A stretch of 64,000 bases of DNA from Pelomonas aquatica. Lineage in GTDB: Bacteria; Pseudomonadota; Gammaproteobacteria; Burkholderiales; Burkholderiaceae_C. The notes beneath the pieces were generated by a model that worked only from the letters and a program-made list of their open reading frames with translations, ran no database searches and was not told the DNA's origin. The translations under genes and the position numbers were made by a program. The stretch is from positions 1 to 64,000 of the forward strand of contig NZ_JAPPUW010000006.1 of NCBI RefSeq assembly GCF_026712205.1. Reading direction: 5' to 3'. Every line of letters starts with the position of its first letter. The first letter of the stretch is position 1. Shown in pieces: positions 43,443 through 52,044 of the stretch.

Positions 43443-46400
43443 ATGCCGCAACTGACCCTCCCTCGAAAGCTCTGGCATGAGTCCACTGATGGGGCGGTGA
43501 CCGTTGAGCAAGCCGCTTTGCCTTCCCGAACAGACTCGTTCGTCGTTCTTGGCGAGGCAGGCATGGGCAAGACCGAGCTGCTCAGCTGGCTGGGACAGCA
43601 GCCGGGCCACGTCTACTGCACCGCACGAAAGCTGAACAACACCCGGCTGGATTCGGCTCGATTGCTTGGCGACGCCACGACGGTGGTCATCGATGCCCTC
43701 GACGAGCTCAGCGTCCAGGGAGACGGTGACGCCGTCGACCTCGTCCTTCAGCGGCTCGGTGACTTGGGATACCCACGGTTCGTGCTGTCGTGCCGCGTGG
43801 CGGACTGGCGCAACGCAACCGCCGTTGCCGCGATCCATGAGGTCTACGCAGAGCCCGAACTGTCGGTGATGCACCTGTGCGCCTTCGACGATGACGAGGT
43901 CCTTGCCATCTTGACCGGCAAGCTCGGCACCGAAGCCGCCGCGGTCGCTGTCGTCGAGCACTTCGAAGGCGTCGGACTGGGCGGGCTCCTGGCCAACCCT
44001 CAAACGCTGGAGATGATTGCCAGCGTCGCCAAGGCGGGGCCTCTTCCGAACACCAAGGAGGCCCTCTTCCGGCGCGCCGCGGATGTGCTGCGCCTTGAAC
44101 ACCGCAAAGAAAAGATCGAACGCCAGCCGAGCCTGGAGGCAGCGTTGGATGCCGCCGGCGCTGCATTCGCGGCCTTGATCCTGACCGGCGGCGACGCTGT
44201 GACGGTGGCCACGGCCAACTCGGAGGATGGAGAAATCGCGTTTGCGGAAGCGGCGGCGCTCCCCATGGCCTCGGAGCTGCGGGCGGTCTTGGGCACCCGG
44301 CTTTTTGCCACGGTCGGCGCGGCGAGTCGTTTCAGCTACTGCCACCGGCGCATCGGGGAATATCTCGGCGCACGGTGGCTGGCGAAGCAATGCTCCACGG
44401 TGCTGAAGCGCAAGCGCTTGCTGGCCCTTTTCCACTCGCATGACGTCGTACCGTCGTCGCTTCGAGGCCTTCACGCCTGGCTGGCCACCCATCACGGTGA
44501 CCTCGCCGCTGATGTCATCGGCAAAGATCCCATGGGCGTCATCGAGTACGGCGACGCTGATTCCCTGGATCGAGCCCAGGCCGGTCTGCTGCTGGATGCG
44601 TTGGAAAAGGCAGCCCTGGAAGACCCCAACTTCCTCAAAGGGCCTTGGCAACGTTTCACGATGTCCGGCGTGGCGCAGCCGTTCCATCTCGATCGGGTGC
44701 TTGGCCTGGTCAGCCAGAGGAGCGCGCCGCTGCGGTTGCGCATGCTGCTGCTCGGCGCCGTCCGGGGCTCTGCTATTGCCGATCCGCTGTTCGATGCCTG
44801 CATGCACATGGCACTCGACCCGCAGGAGGCGTTCTCCGTCCGATCTCGCGCCTGCGACGTGCTGATCGACTCCTCGCGCACGAACCTCCCTGATCTTGTT
44901 CAAGCGCTGCGAAGTGCCGGAGATGACGGCGTGCGGCTGGCTCTGGACGTCGTCGAGGAAAAGGGCTTCGGGCCGTTCAGTGATGCAGACATCGCGCAAT
45001 TGGTCGTCAGCCACGCACAGCGCAACGACAGGACCATCGGCTTGTTTTCGAAGATGGTCCGGATCGCGCCCGACGCACGCGTCGGCGGCATCCTAGATGA
45101 ACTTGCCAAGCTGCTGGCACCTCCGAGCAGCCGGTTTGAGCGAGCTGGGAATCACGAGCTGACCGATCTTGCGTACGGCCTCATCGCCAGGCGGCTTTCG
45201 TGGCAGCCGGTTGAGGCGCTTGATTTGTGGAAGTGGCTCAAGCCCTTCCACACCGACACGTACTACGGCGGTTCAACACGGGCAAAGGTGCATGAATTCA
45301 TCAAGAACCGCCCTGACCTGCGCCGCCCCATCCAGCGCCTTGTGCTGCTCGAAGAGCCAGGTCCGAAGACGATCTACCAGCGAGGGTGGCGCCTCGAAAG
45401 CCGCTCCAGCGGCTACGGCTACAGCGACGAAGACATCGTGGCTCTTTTGGAGACCTTGGACCCGACAAACCGGTCCGACAAGCGCTGGCGCGATCTGCTG
45501 ACGCTGGTGCGCCACTCCGACACCGCGGGCAAGGGCCCGCGTGACGCGGCCAAACGCTTCGTGCAGAACCGGCCTGACATGCAGGCTTGGATCGACCGGT
45601 TGGCTGAACCCCGGACGCCTGAATGGGAGATCAAGCAAGAGCAAGAGAAGCGCAGGCGCGCCGCAAAACAGGCCGTTCAATGGCAGCAGCACCGAGCAAC
45701 TTTCGGCAAAAAGCTGACCGCCATCGCAAGCGGTCAACTCCAACCCATGATCGACCTTTCGAGCGCCTACCTCGACAAGTTCCATGATCTGAATCATGAC
45801 GCGACGCCAGTCGAGCGCCTCACCCAGTGGCTGGGCCCCCAAATCACCGCGGCCGCTTTGCAGGGATTTGAGGCGTTCCTTCACAACGGTGCCGCCCTCA
45901 GTCCGGCCACCATGGCCGCCAGCCACGTCGAGTCGAAGCGCTGGCAAACGGGCGCCATCATCGTCGCGGCCATCGCCGAGCGGCTGCGCACCGGACGCGG
46001 GTTCGATGGGATCAGCGATGAGAGGATTGCCGCTTGCTTCCTGGAATTGCGGGACACGCGAATCGACGACCACGCCAAGCTGCCGACGCTGCAAGACGCC
46101 GTCGAAGCCGAGGCGAAGTCACGAGGTCTCGTCGCGCCGACGTTGGCGATATGGATCCGCCCGCAGCTGGAGGCACGGCGCAGCTACGTGTCTGAACTCC
46201 ACGCCATGGTCTGGGACGACCTGTCCGACCAGCAGGCGGCTGATCAGTCCCTTCAGTGGCTGCAAGAGATACCTGACATGGCCGGGGAGCCCGAGGCCAC
46301 GCTCATCGACCGTCTCATCGCATCCCGAAGGTTCACAGCGCTGATCTCGCTAGCCGAAGCGCGGCTGAAACAGCAGTTGAGCGATGAGCGTCGACGGAAC

Positions 46401-47393
46401 TGGCAGGCCGTGCAGTTCGTCGCCAACTTTGATCCGTACCAGTCCCAGCTGTCAGGCTGGGCCAAAGCGGACGCCGAACTGATCATGGCCATTCGCAGCC
46501 GATCTGCCAGCAGCCGAAACCGCCGGTTCAGCGTTGCGCTTTCGCCCGCTCAGCTCACGTGGCTGCTCGCCACCTTCCGGGGTGTCTTCCCCTATGGGCG
46601 TAAGGTGTCCGGGAGCGACAGCAGCGACGACACCCGCGCGCCGGCGTCCGAATTCCTGTCCGACGTGGCGGACCGGTTGGCAGAGATGACATCTGACGAC
46701 GCGATAGCCGGATTGACCGCCCTTCGCAACGCGCCCGAGGACAGCCACACGGAATACCTCAAGGTCCTGGCGGCAGAGCAGCGGAGGAAGGCCACTGAAG
46801 AGCGGTACCGCCCACCCACGCTCGCCAGCGTGGGCGCCATCATGCACGCCCAGCCGCCGTCGACGGTGGCAGACCTTCAATCGACGGTGCTCTGTCTTCT
46901 GGATGAAGTGCAAGCGCGGGTCCGTTCGGACCCGGCCGATTCATGGCGGGGTTTCTACGGTCCGACGGGTCCGCACGACGAAGAAGTCTGTCGCGACTAC
47001 TTGTTGGTCATGCTGGGACCCCGGCCCGAGTCTATTCAAATGCTGCCGGAGGGGCACCTGGCGAACGACAAGCGTGCCGACATCATCGGGATCCTTGCCG
47101 GAATGCGGCTTCCGGTCGAGATCAAGGGCCAGTGGCATGCCGACGTCTGGACCGCCGCCGACTCCCAGCTCGACAGGCTCTACACCGCTGACTACGCGGC
47201 GGAGCGCCGCGGCATATACCTGGTCCTCTGGTTCGGCCGTCAGGTCCCGAAATCCAAGTTGCCGAGATCATCGGGACGCGGCAAGAGAGCCCCCACCAGC
47301 CCCGAAGAGCTCCGTACGAAGCTCATCGCGTCCAGTCGAGCTGCACAGGAAGGACGCGTGGCCGTCGTCGTGCTGGACCTCGAGCGCAAGTAG
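43443..47393 (+). CDS. STAND-like NTPase with C-terminal PD-(D/E)XK nuclease signature
   Basis: A 1316-residue protein. Near the N-terminus lies a P-loop NTPase: Walker A GEAGMGKT (37-44), Walker B VVIDALDEL (81-89), and a helical winged region to ~330 with CHRRIGEYLGARWLA typical of NACHT-like modules. A very long helical middle (~350-1180) could be a sensor made of repeats. The last ~110 residues carry DIIG...LPVEIKGQW with Asp1213, Glu1226 and Lys1228 spaced as in PD-(D/E)XK nucleases, then QLDRLY. This is the domain set of an immune-type sensor NTPase with a nuclease effector, here with the nuclease at the C-terminus. It is probably co-transcribed with the SOS-boxed recombinase gene. Confidence 0.75.
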   Translation: MPQLTLPRKLWHESTDGAVTVEQAALPSRTDSFVVLGEAGMGKTELLSWLGQQPGHVYCTARKLNNTRLDSARLLGDATTVVIDALDELSVQGDGDAVDLVLQRLGDLGYPRFVLSCRVADWRNATAVAAIHEVYAEPELSVMHLCAFDDDEVLAILTGKLGTEAAAVAVVEHFEGVGLGGLLANPQTLEMIASVAKAGPLPNTKEALFRRAADVLRLEHRKEKIERQPSLEAALDAAGAAFAALILTGGDAVTVATANSEDGEIAFAEAAALPMASELRAVLGTRLFATVGAASRFSYCHRRIGEYLGARWLAKQCSTVLKRKRLLALFHSHDVVPSSLRGLHAWLATHHGDLAADVIGKDPMGVIEYGDADSLDRAQAGLLLDALEKAALEDPNFLKGPWQRFTMSGVAQPFHLDRVLGLVSQRSAPLRLRMLLLGAVRGSAIADPLFDACMHMALDPQEAFSVRSRACDVLIDSSRTNLPDLVQALRSAGDDGVRLALDVVEEKGFGPFSDADIAQLVVSHAQRNDRTIGLFSKMVRIAPDARVGGILDELAKLLAPPSSRFERAGNHELTDLAYGLIARRLSWQPVEALDLWKWLKPFHTDTYYGGSTRAKVHEFIKNRPDLRRPIQRLVLLEEPGPKTIYQRGWRLESRSSGYGYSDEDIVALLETLDPTNRSDKRWRDLLTLVRHSDTAGKGPRDAAKRFVQNRPDMQAWIDRLAEPRTPEWEIKQEQEKRRRAAKQAVQWQQHRATFGKKLTAIASGQLQPMIDLSSAYLDKFHDLNHDATPVERLTQWLGPQITAAALQGFEAFLHNGAALSPATMAASHVESKRWQTGAIIVAAIAERLRTGRGFDGISDERIAACFLELRDTRIDDHAKLPTLQDAVEAEAKSRGLVAPTLAIWIRPQLEARRSYVSELHAMVWDDLSDQQAADQSLQWLQEIPDMAGEPEATLIDRLIASRRFTALISLAEARLKQQLSDERRRNWQAVQFVANFDPYQSQLSGWAKADAELIMAIRSRSASSRNRRFSVALSPAQLTWLLATFRGVFPYGRKVSGSDSSDDTRAPASEFLSDVADRLAEMTSDDAIAGLTALRNAPEDSHTEYLKVLAAEQRRKATEERYRPPTLASVGAIMHAQPPSTVADLQSTVLCLLDEVQARVRSDPADSWRGFYGPTGPHDEEVCRDYLLVMLGPRPESIQMLPEGHLANDKRADIIGILAGMRLPVEIKGQWHADVWTAADSQLDRLYTADYAAERRGIYLVLWFGRQVPKSKLPRSSGRGKRAPTSPEELRTKLIASSRAAQEGRVAVVVLDLERK

Positions 47394-47548
47394 ACGATCC
47401 CCCGCTTGCTGCCAATTGGCCAGGCCGCAAGGACGCAGCCCTGATCCCAGGTCTCGACCCTCAGCAGTTTGAAGGTTGTAGACCCCACTTATGCGTAGCA
47501 AGCTTTGTCGCTAACCTATCTACGACAAGACCATCCAGGGGAGCCATC

Positions 47549-48871
47549 ATGCCTTCACGCTTCGACGTGTTCATCGCCGGGGGATTCCCCACGCATACCT
47601 ACGTCCATCGTCGGTTCACCGACCCGGTGTCAAAGCGCATGCGGGACCCCGAGAACGAGATCACCGAGGCCTTCAACAGGCCCGGCATGATCGTCCAGGT
47701 GTCGGGCCCCTCCAAGTCGGGCAAGACCGTTGCCTTGCACCGCATGATCCCCGAGGCCCAGTTCGTGAAGGTGCCCGGGTCCTCGCTATACAGCGAGGAG
47801 TCGTTGTGGCGGATCGTTTCCGCAAAGCTGGAAGTTCGGGTAGACCGAAAGGCCACCACCCAGACGACGATGGAAAAAGGCACCGAGGTCGAAGGAGAAG
47901 TCGGTCTTGAACTCGGTGTCGTGAGCCTGGGCGGCAAGATCGGCGGCTCCGGAAAGACCTCCCAAGAGCGATCGTTTGAGCACGCCATCGAAGACGACCT
48001 GTTCGGTGCGGCGACCGACGAGTTGCTGCGCAAGGGGCGGTTCTTGTTCATCGACGACTTCCACACCATCCCTTCGACCATGAAGCGGTATGTGGCGGCT
48101 CAGCTCAAGGCCGCGGCGGAAAAGAACGTCAAGATCGTGCTGGCCGAGGTGCCGCACATGGCCGACGACCCCATCGCCAACCTGCCTGACCTGTCCGGCC
48201 GCATCGAGCGCATCGAGTTCAGCTACTGGTCCGCCGAGGACCTGGTATCGATTGCCATGAAGGGGTTCGAGAAGCTAAACGTGATCATCAACGAGTCCGC
48301 GTTGCTGGCGATTGCAGACGAGTCAGCCGGCAGTCCCCAGCTCATGCAGCGTCTTTGCCTGGATTTGTGCAAGGAGCTGGAGATCAGCGAGGCTCGACCC
48401 GCGCCTGAGCGCTTCCAGGTTCGGTTGGACCAGCTCAATGCGGTGTTCGGCACGACGATACGGTCCGTGGATTACAGCGCCAGCATTTACCTGCTGGAGA
48501 ACACGCCCAAGCCGGCAGCACCCAGGGTCTTCCGCGCCAAGGGCGAGGGAACCCTGACGATGAACGAGCTGGCCGTTGCCACCCTGTCGTTGAGCCCGCC
48601 CAAGATCAACATCCCCTTCGTGGCTCAACGCGACTCCCTTGAGGAGCGCGCCGCGCGGCTCGTTGCGGACGACAAAGGACCAGACCGTGAGCTGCTGGCA
48701 GAGACATTCAGCCAGATGACTGAGGTCGCCCAGAACAAGTCCTTCAAGATTCCCACGCTGGACTTCAAGCCCCATCGCGGCGTGACCATCCTGGACCCGT
48801 ATTTCTTGTACTCGTTGCGGTGGAGCGGCCGGTACTACGACTTGCGGATGATCGTCGACCAGAGCCGGTGA
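47549..48871 (+). CDS. P-loop ATPase (AAA/Orc1-like)
   Basis: A 440-residue ATPase with Walker A GPSKSGKT (53-60) and Walker B FLFIDDFH (165-172), followed by a helical lid (SPQLMQRLCLDLCKELEISE). Between the two Walker motifs lies a Gly/Glu-rich insert (~105-140: EKGTEVEGEVGLELGVVSLG then GSGKT). The C-terminal ~100 residues form a winged-helix-like part. Good start: GGGGAG precedes the ATG. It lies 155 bases after the large NTPase/nuclease gene on the same strand and is likely its partner or an independent sensor ATPase. Function unknown. Confidence 0.75.
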   Translation: MPSRFDVFIAGGFPTHTYVHRRFTDPVSKRMRDPENEITEAFNRPGMIVQVSGPSKSGKTVALHRMIPEAQFVKVPGSSLYSEESLWRIVSAKLEVRVDRKATTQTTMEKGTEVEGEVGLELGVVSLGGKIGGSGKTSQERSFEHAIEDDLFGAATDELLRKGRFLFIDDFHTIPSTMKRYVAAQLKAAAEKNVKIVLAEVPHMADDPIANLPDLSGRIERIEFSYWSAEDLVSIAMKGFEKLNVIINESALLAIADESAGSPQLMQRLCLDLCKELEISEARPAPERFQVRLDQLNAVFGTTIRSVDYSASIYLLENTPKPAAPRVFRAKGEGTLTMNELAVATLSLSPPKINIPFVAQRDSLEERAARLVADDKGPDRELLAETFSQMTEVAQNKSFKIPTLDFKPHRGVTILDPYFLYSLRWSGRYYDLRMIVDQSR

Positions 48872-48976
48872 AACGATAGTTAGGTCACACCTGCGCCAGC
48901 TGCGAACGCACTTATGTAACAGCGGCTTCACCTTCCCCACGGGTCCGCCTATGCTGGGTCTGACCCGGGAGGCTTC

Positions 48977-49168
48977 ATGACACCCAGTCCGTTGCTGCAA
49001 GCGAACCGTCGCGTCTTGTCTGCACAGCGCATCTACAGCGCGGCCCTGGCACGAGTCCGCCCTGGTGACGCCGCCTCGATGTCACGCCTCAGCAAGGCCT
49101 CCTTTGTCCTGGGCTTGGCACATGAGCGCTATGTGCAACTCGCCAAACGAAGATCGCTGCCGGCCTGA
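48977..49168 (+). CDS. Small hypothetical protein
   Basis: A 63-residue basic helical protein (ANRRVLSAQRIYSAALARVR). The start has a strong GGGAGG four bases upstream, which is the main support for its being real. It lies 105 bases downstream of the ATPase gene. No family recognised. Confidence 0.45.
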   Translation: MTPSPLLQANRRVLSAQRIYSAALARVRPGDAASMSRLSKASFVLGLAHERYVQLAKRRSLPA

Positions 49169-49209
49169 GACGCACGCTACCACTCCCCTACCCTTTCGTC
49201 TGGGCGGCA

Positions 49210-49620
49210 TCAAACCGCATCTGACGACGGAGCCGCGCCGAGCACGAACTTCCATGCATCAGACCGCTGCAGCGCTTGGTTGAAAACGTCGATCTGGGCC
49301 GGAATGTGGAGGCCGGTCTCGGCCACCTTGAGCGCGCACTCCATCTCGATCATCAGGATCACGATCTGACGCATGAAGGTGTCGATCTCGGCACGGGCGT
49401 CGACCCGCATCCACAGCTCGCCACAACCGTCGTCACTGGTGATCAGGTCGATCCGGTTTCCCCCAGGTCCTCCGTAAACCCGAAAGTCCTTGAACATTTC
49501 CGACGGTTGGCCGTAATGCTCGGCCAGCAGTTTCTCCGCCCGACGGCGGAGCGGTGGCGGCAGCGAGGTGCTGCCGTCAAAGACTGCCAAAACATCGAAC
49601 TGCCAGGCGGCCATGGGCAT
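49210..49620 (-). CDS. Hypothetical protein
   Basis: A 136-residue soluble protein with an alpha/beta pattern (MAAWQFDVLAVFDGSTSLPP, GGPGGNRIDLITSDDGCGEL, IDTFMRQIVILMIEMECALK). It has no signal peptide or known motif. Composition and codon use look genuine. It precedes the lipoprotein gene region on the same strand but is probably separately expressed. Confidence 0.6.
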   Translation of the reverse strand: MPMAAWQFDVLAVFDGSTSLPPPLRRRAEKLLAEHYGQPSEMFKDFRVYGGPGGNRIDLITSDDGCGELWMRVDARAEIDTFMRQIVILMIEMECALKVAETGLHIPAQIDVFNQALQRSDAWKFVLGAAPSSDAV

Positions 49621-49677
49621 GCTCCCAATGCCAGAGCGTGCATTGTGGTCTTGCCTGACGGCCCAGCGCCTGCTTTG

Positions 49678-50337
49678 TTAGGGATAAGCCTCCGTCAACG
49701 CGACGGTCGCTCCGGTCGCCTTGATCCCATTGACGATGTCGTTGATCGTCCGCGGAATGAACTGGCTCGAGTCACCAGTGACAGTCCGCGCCAGCGTGGC
49801 GCCCAGGGTCGCCGCGCTGAACGCTCCTGACGCCTTGGTGAAGGTCGAATAGATGTTGACCGAGTACCCGCCCTCGTAGGGCATCACGCAGGCAAAAAAC
49901 GTCGTTCCCTCGCCGTACTTGGACATGGACGTGTCGCGGCCGTTGGCCGTCATGATCGCGCCTTCACAGGTGGGCACCTGCAGGGACTGGCCGGAAGCTG
50001 CGGCAAGCGCGGCGAGACCGGTGCCCTTGAGCGGCGACGCCAGCTGAAACCTTGGTGCCCGTTGAGGCAGCGGCGATGGCGGGATGCCGTTGTTGATCTG
50101 CACCGCGCTCATATTCTTTTGCAGGCCCACTTTGACCGCTTCCACAAGGCGTGCAGGCGCCACGTCCGGGGCCTTCACGTCATAGATTGCATAGGCTTGG
50201 CTCGTCTCCCGCGTGGGCGTGGTGCTTGCGCATCCCGCTAGGCCTGAGCCCACCAGAAAAAGCCCTGCAGCGCTGGCGAGCGCTTGCAAAACTCGAGCAG
50301 ACACCGATGACGTAGAAGCGTGATGTGGAACGGTCAT
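49678..50337 (-). CDS. Lipoprotein
   Basis: A 219-residue lipoprotein. The signal ends in a good lipobox (LFLVGSGLAGC) at about residue 34, and the mature part is beta-rich (TTFFACVMPYEGGYSVNIYS, TVTGDSSQFIPRTINDIVNG). ATG 50337 is fixed by GGAGG five bases upstream; codons further upstream are not coding. The function is unknown; it is probably anchored in the envelope. The divergent XRE gene shares its upstream region. Confidence 0.75.
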   Translation of the reverse strand: MTVPHHASTSSVSARVLQALASAAGLFLVGSGLAGCASTTPTRETSQAYAIYDVKAPDVAPARLVEAVKVGLQKNMSAVQINNGIPPSPLPQRAPRFQLASPLKGTGLAALAAASGQSLQVPTCEGAIMTANGRDTSMSKYGEGTTFFACVMPYEGGYSVNIYSTFTKASGAFSAATLGATLARTVTGDSSQFIPRTINDIVNGIKATGATVALTEAYP

Positions 50338-50440
50338 GGATCCTCCTTGATGTATGACCTGACGAAAACATCCGAACGGGAACATCGGCCAAAACAGCGC
50401 GCGCCGAAATGTACGAATTAGTGTGTGTATGAATGAGTGT

Positions 50441-50454
50441 ACTTTCTGGAAAGT
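50441..50454. promoter_or_regulatory. Perfect palindrome before the XRE gene
   Basis: ACTTTC-TG-GAAAGT is an exact inverted repeat directly upstream of the GTG start of the XRE gene. It overlaps the GGAAAG that could serve as ribosome site. This suits an autorepressor operator. Confidence 0.5.
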
Positions 50455-50460
50455 GCGCGC

Positions 50461-50751
50461 GTGTCCACACGTGCAATTGCTCCCCAGAAGGCTTTCGGCT
50501 CCCGCATCAAGGAGCTGCGTCTGCTTGCCGGCATGACCCAGGAAGACCTGGCCGAGCGCTGTGGGCTGTTCCGGACCTACATGAGCCGCATCGAGACGGG
50601 CCAGGCCAACCCGACGCTGACGATGATTCACGCGCTGGCAACCAGCCTTGCCGTGACACCGGGCTCCCTTTTTGATCCAGCGGGCGATCCGCCGGAGGAA
50701 GCGGTGCCGGCGCCGCGCAAGCCCCGCCCCTCCCGTGGCCGCGTTCGCTAA
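50461..50751 (+). CDS. XRE-family regulator paired with a membrane metallopeptidase
   Basis: A 96-residue regulator from GTG 50461 (GGAAAG upstream); GTG 50437 is possible. The HTH_3 domain covers ~8-65 (FGSRIKELRLLAGMTQEDLA, GLFRTYMSRIETGQANPTLT), typical of regulators such as SinR or the type-II C proteins. A Pro/Arg-rich tail ends the protein. The next gene starts inside its last codons, so the XRE and metallopeptidase proteins are produced together. Confidence 0.82.
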   Translation: MSTRAIAPQKAFGSRIKELRLLAGMTQEDLAERCGLFRTYMSRIETGQANPTLTMIHALATSLAVTPGSLFDPAGDPPEEAVPAPRKPRPSRGRVR

Positions 50752-52033
50752 GCGTCAGTCATCAACCCGAGCGGATCGGGTACCGAACGAAGACCGCGTC
50801 CGCTACCTCTTTGCCGTCCTGAGGGTGGTGGCGGACATCCAGCCGCATGAAATCGGTGCCGGCCTCGAACAACATGCAATTGATCGCGGACCTGGGTGGA
50901 AGCGGCAGTTCAAGGCGCGCCTCGACGAATACGAGCAGCTGCACAGGCTGAACCTGGACCAGAAGAGCCATCTCATGCGACGCATGCGCATGTGCGAGGA
51001 GTCTCCCAACCTGATGCGAGCTGGCTTGCTGCTGGCGGCTTGGTCCTTGGTGCTGGCGACTCTATGCAACCTGAGCTGGCTTCTCGCCCCGCAGCCAGTG
51101 CTCTATCTCGTGACCCTGGGACTGACTGGCTTGCTCGGCTACGCGACCGCGGCGACCTTGAGCATCTTTGATCACGAGGTCTCGACGGCCGCCCGCTGGC
51201 AGCGGCGGGTGCTCTGCTCAACAGCAGGCGCTTTTGCCGTCGCTGTTTCCATGCTGGTGCCCGATTCGGCCATGCTGATCACCCAGTCCGCTTCCAAGCG
51301 CTCGTTCCAGCTCGAGCGCGAAGCCTATGCCGCTGATCCACGAGGTTTCGAAGCGATCCGGAAGCTTGCAAGCGACACCTTTGGCGTCAACGTGGTCCTC
51401 GGTGGCGTCGATCAGAGCTGGTCTCTGACCAGTGTGCGCGTGCCAGAGGCTTCGGTTGCGTCGATGGGGCTGGGGTCAGGCTTTTGTACCCTCAACTTTT
51501 CACCGAACCGAATTCACGCCGGTTTCGGGGGCGGCTCCGGTGTGGATCCAGCTTTGTGGGTCCGGGGCGTTGCTATCCATGAGCTTGGCCATTGCGTCGA
51601 CACGTGGCGCGACCTGGCTCTCGCGGCCAGCCGCAAAGTCGCCACGCATTCCATTGCGCCGGTCCAAGCGACCAAGGTGTCCGACATCAACGGCTACTTG
51701 GCCGCCACTGAAGAGCCGGCAACACAGCAATGGCGCGAGGTGTTCTCCGACATTTTTCTCGTTGGCTACTGGCGACTGAGCGCGCCTGACCAGGCGCCCG
51801 CGTTGATCGATGCGCTGGTGGCTCATCGAGATGCCAATGCGCAAAACGATCGCGTCCACTACACCACCTGCTGGGTCAATCTTGCAAGGCGGTCGCCCCT
51901 ACCCGACGACCTTAAAGGCCTGCTGGCCTGGACCGACAGCCTGCGTGACGATGCTTCCTGCCAGCTGACTGCTAAACCGGCCCACCGGGCCGGCATCAAG
52001 GCTCGCCTGAGAGATCTCCTCGGTCTGGATTGA
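50735..52033 (+). CDS. Membrane-bound zincin metallopeptidase
   Basis: A 432-residue protein from GTG 50735, overlapping the XRE gene by 17 bases. Three hydrophobic helices lie at ~95-170 (LLLAAWSLVLATLCNLSWLL, VLYLVTLGLTGLLGYATAAT, CSTAGAFAVAVSMLV). A peptidase-like domain follows with HELGH (282-286) and a possible third ligand or acid in EVFSDIF (~334). HExxH plus a downstream acidic residue marks a zinc peptidase. XRE/metallopeptidase pairs of the ImmA type cleave the repressor; here the protease is membrane-embedded, which would fit signal-dependent control. The substrate is not known. Confidence 0.7.
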   Translation: MAAFAKRQSSTRADRVPNEDRVRYLFAVLRVVADIQPHEIGAGLEQHAIDRGPGWKRQFKARLDEYEQLHRLNLDQKSHLMRRMRMCEESPNLMRAGLLLAAWSLVLATLCNLSWLLAPQPVLYLVTLGLTGLLGYATAATLSIFDHEVSTAARWQRRVLCSTAGAFAVAVSMLVPDSAMLITQSASKRSFQLEREAYAADPRGFEAIRKLASDTFGVNVVLGGVDQSWSLTSVRVPEASVASMGLGSGFCTLNFSPNRIHAGFGGGSGVDPALWVRGVAIHELGHCVDTWRDLALAASRKVATHSIAPVQATKVSDINGYLAATEEPATQQWREVFSDIFLVGYWRLSAPDQAPALIDALVAHRDANAQNDRVHYTTCWVNLARRSPLPDDLKGLLAWTDSLRDDASCQLTAKPAHRAGIKARLRDLLGLD

Positions 52034-52044
52034 CGCGACGGCCG

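Noticed and set aside
43395..45014. A 539-codon minus-strand open frame over the STAND-like gene
   Set aside because: Composition is that of an antisense frame (Arg, Gln, His, Gly rich) with no motif, while the plus strand has clear Walker motifs.
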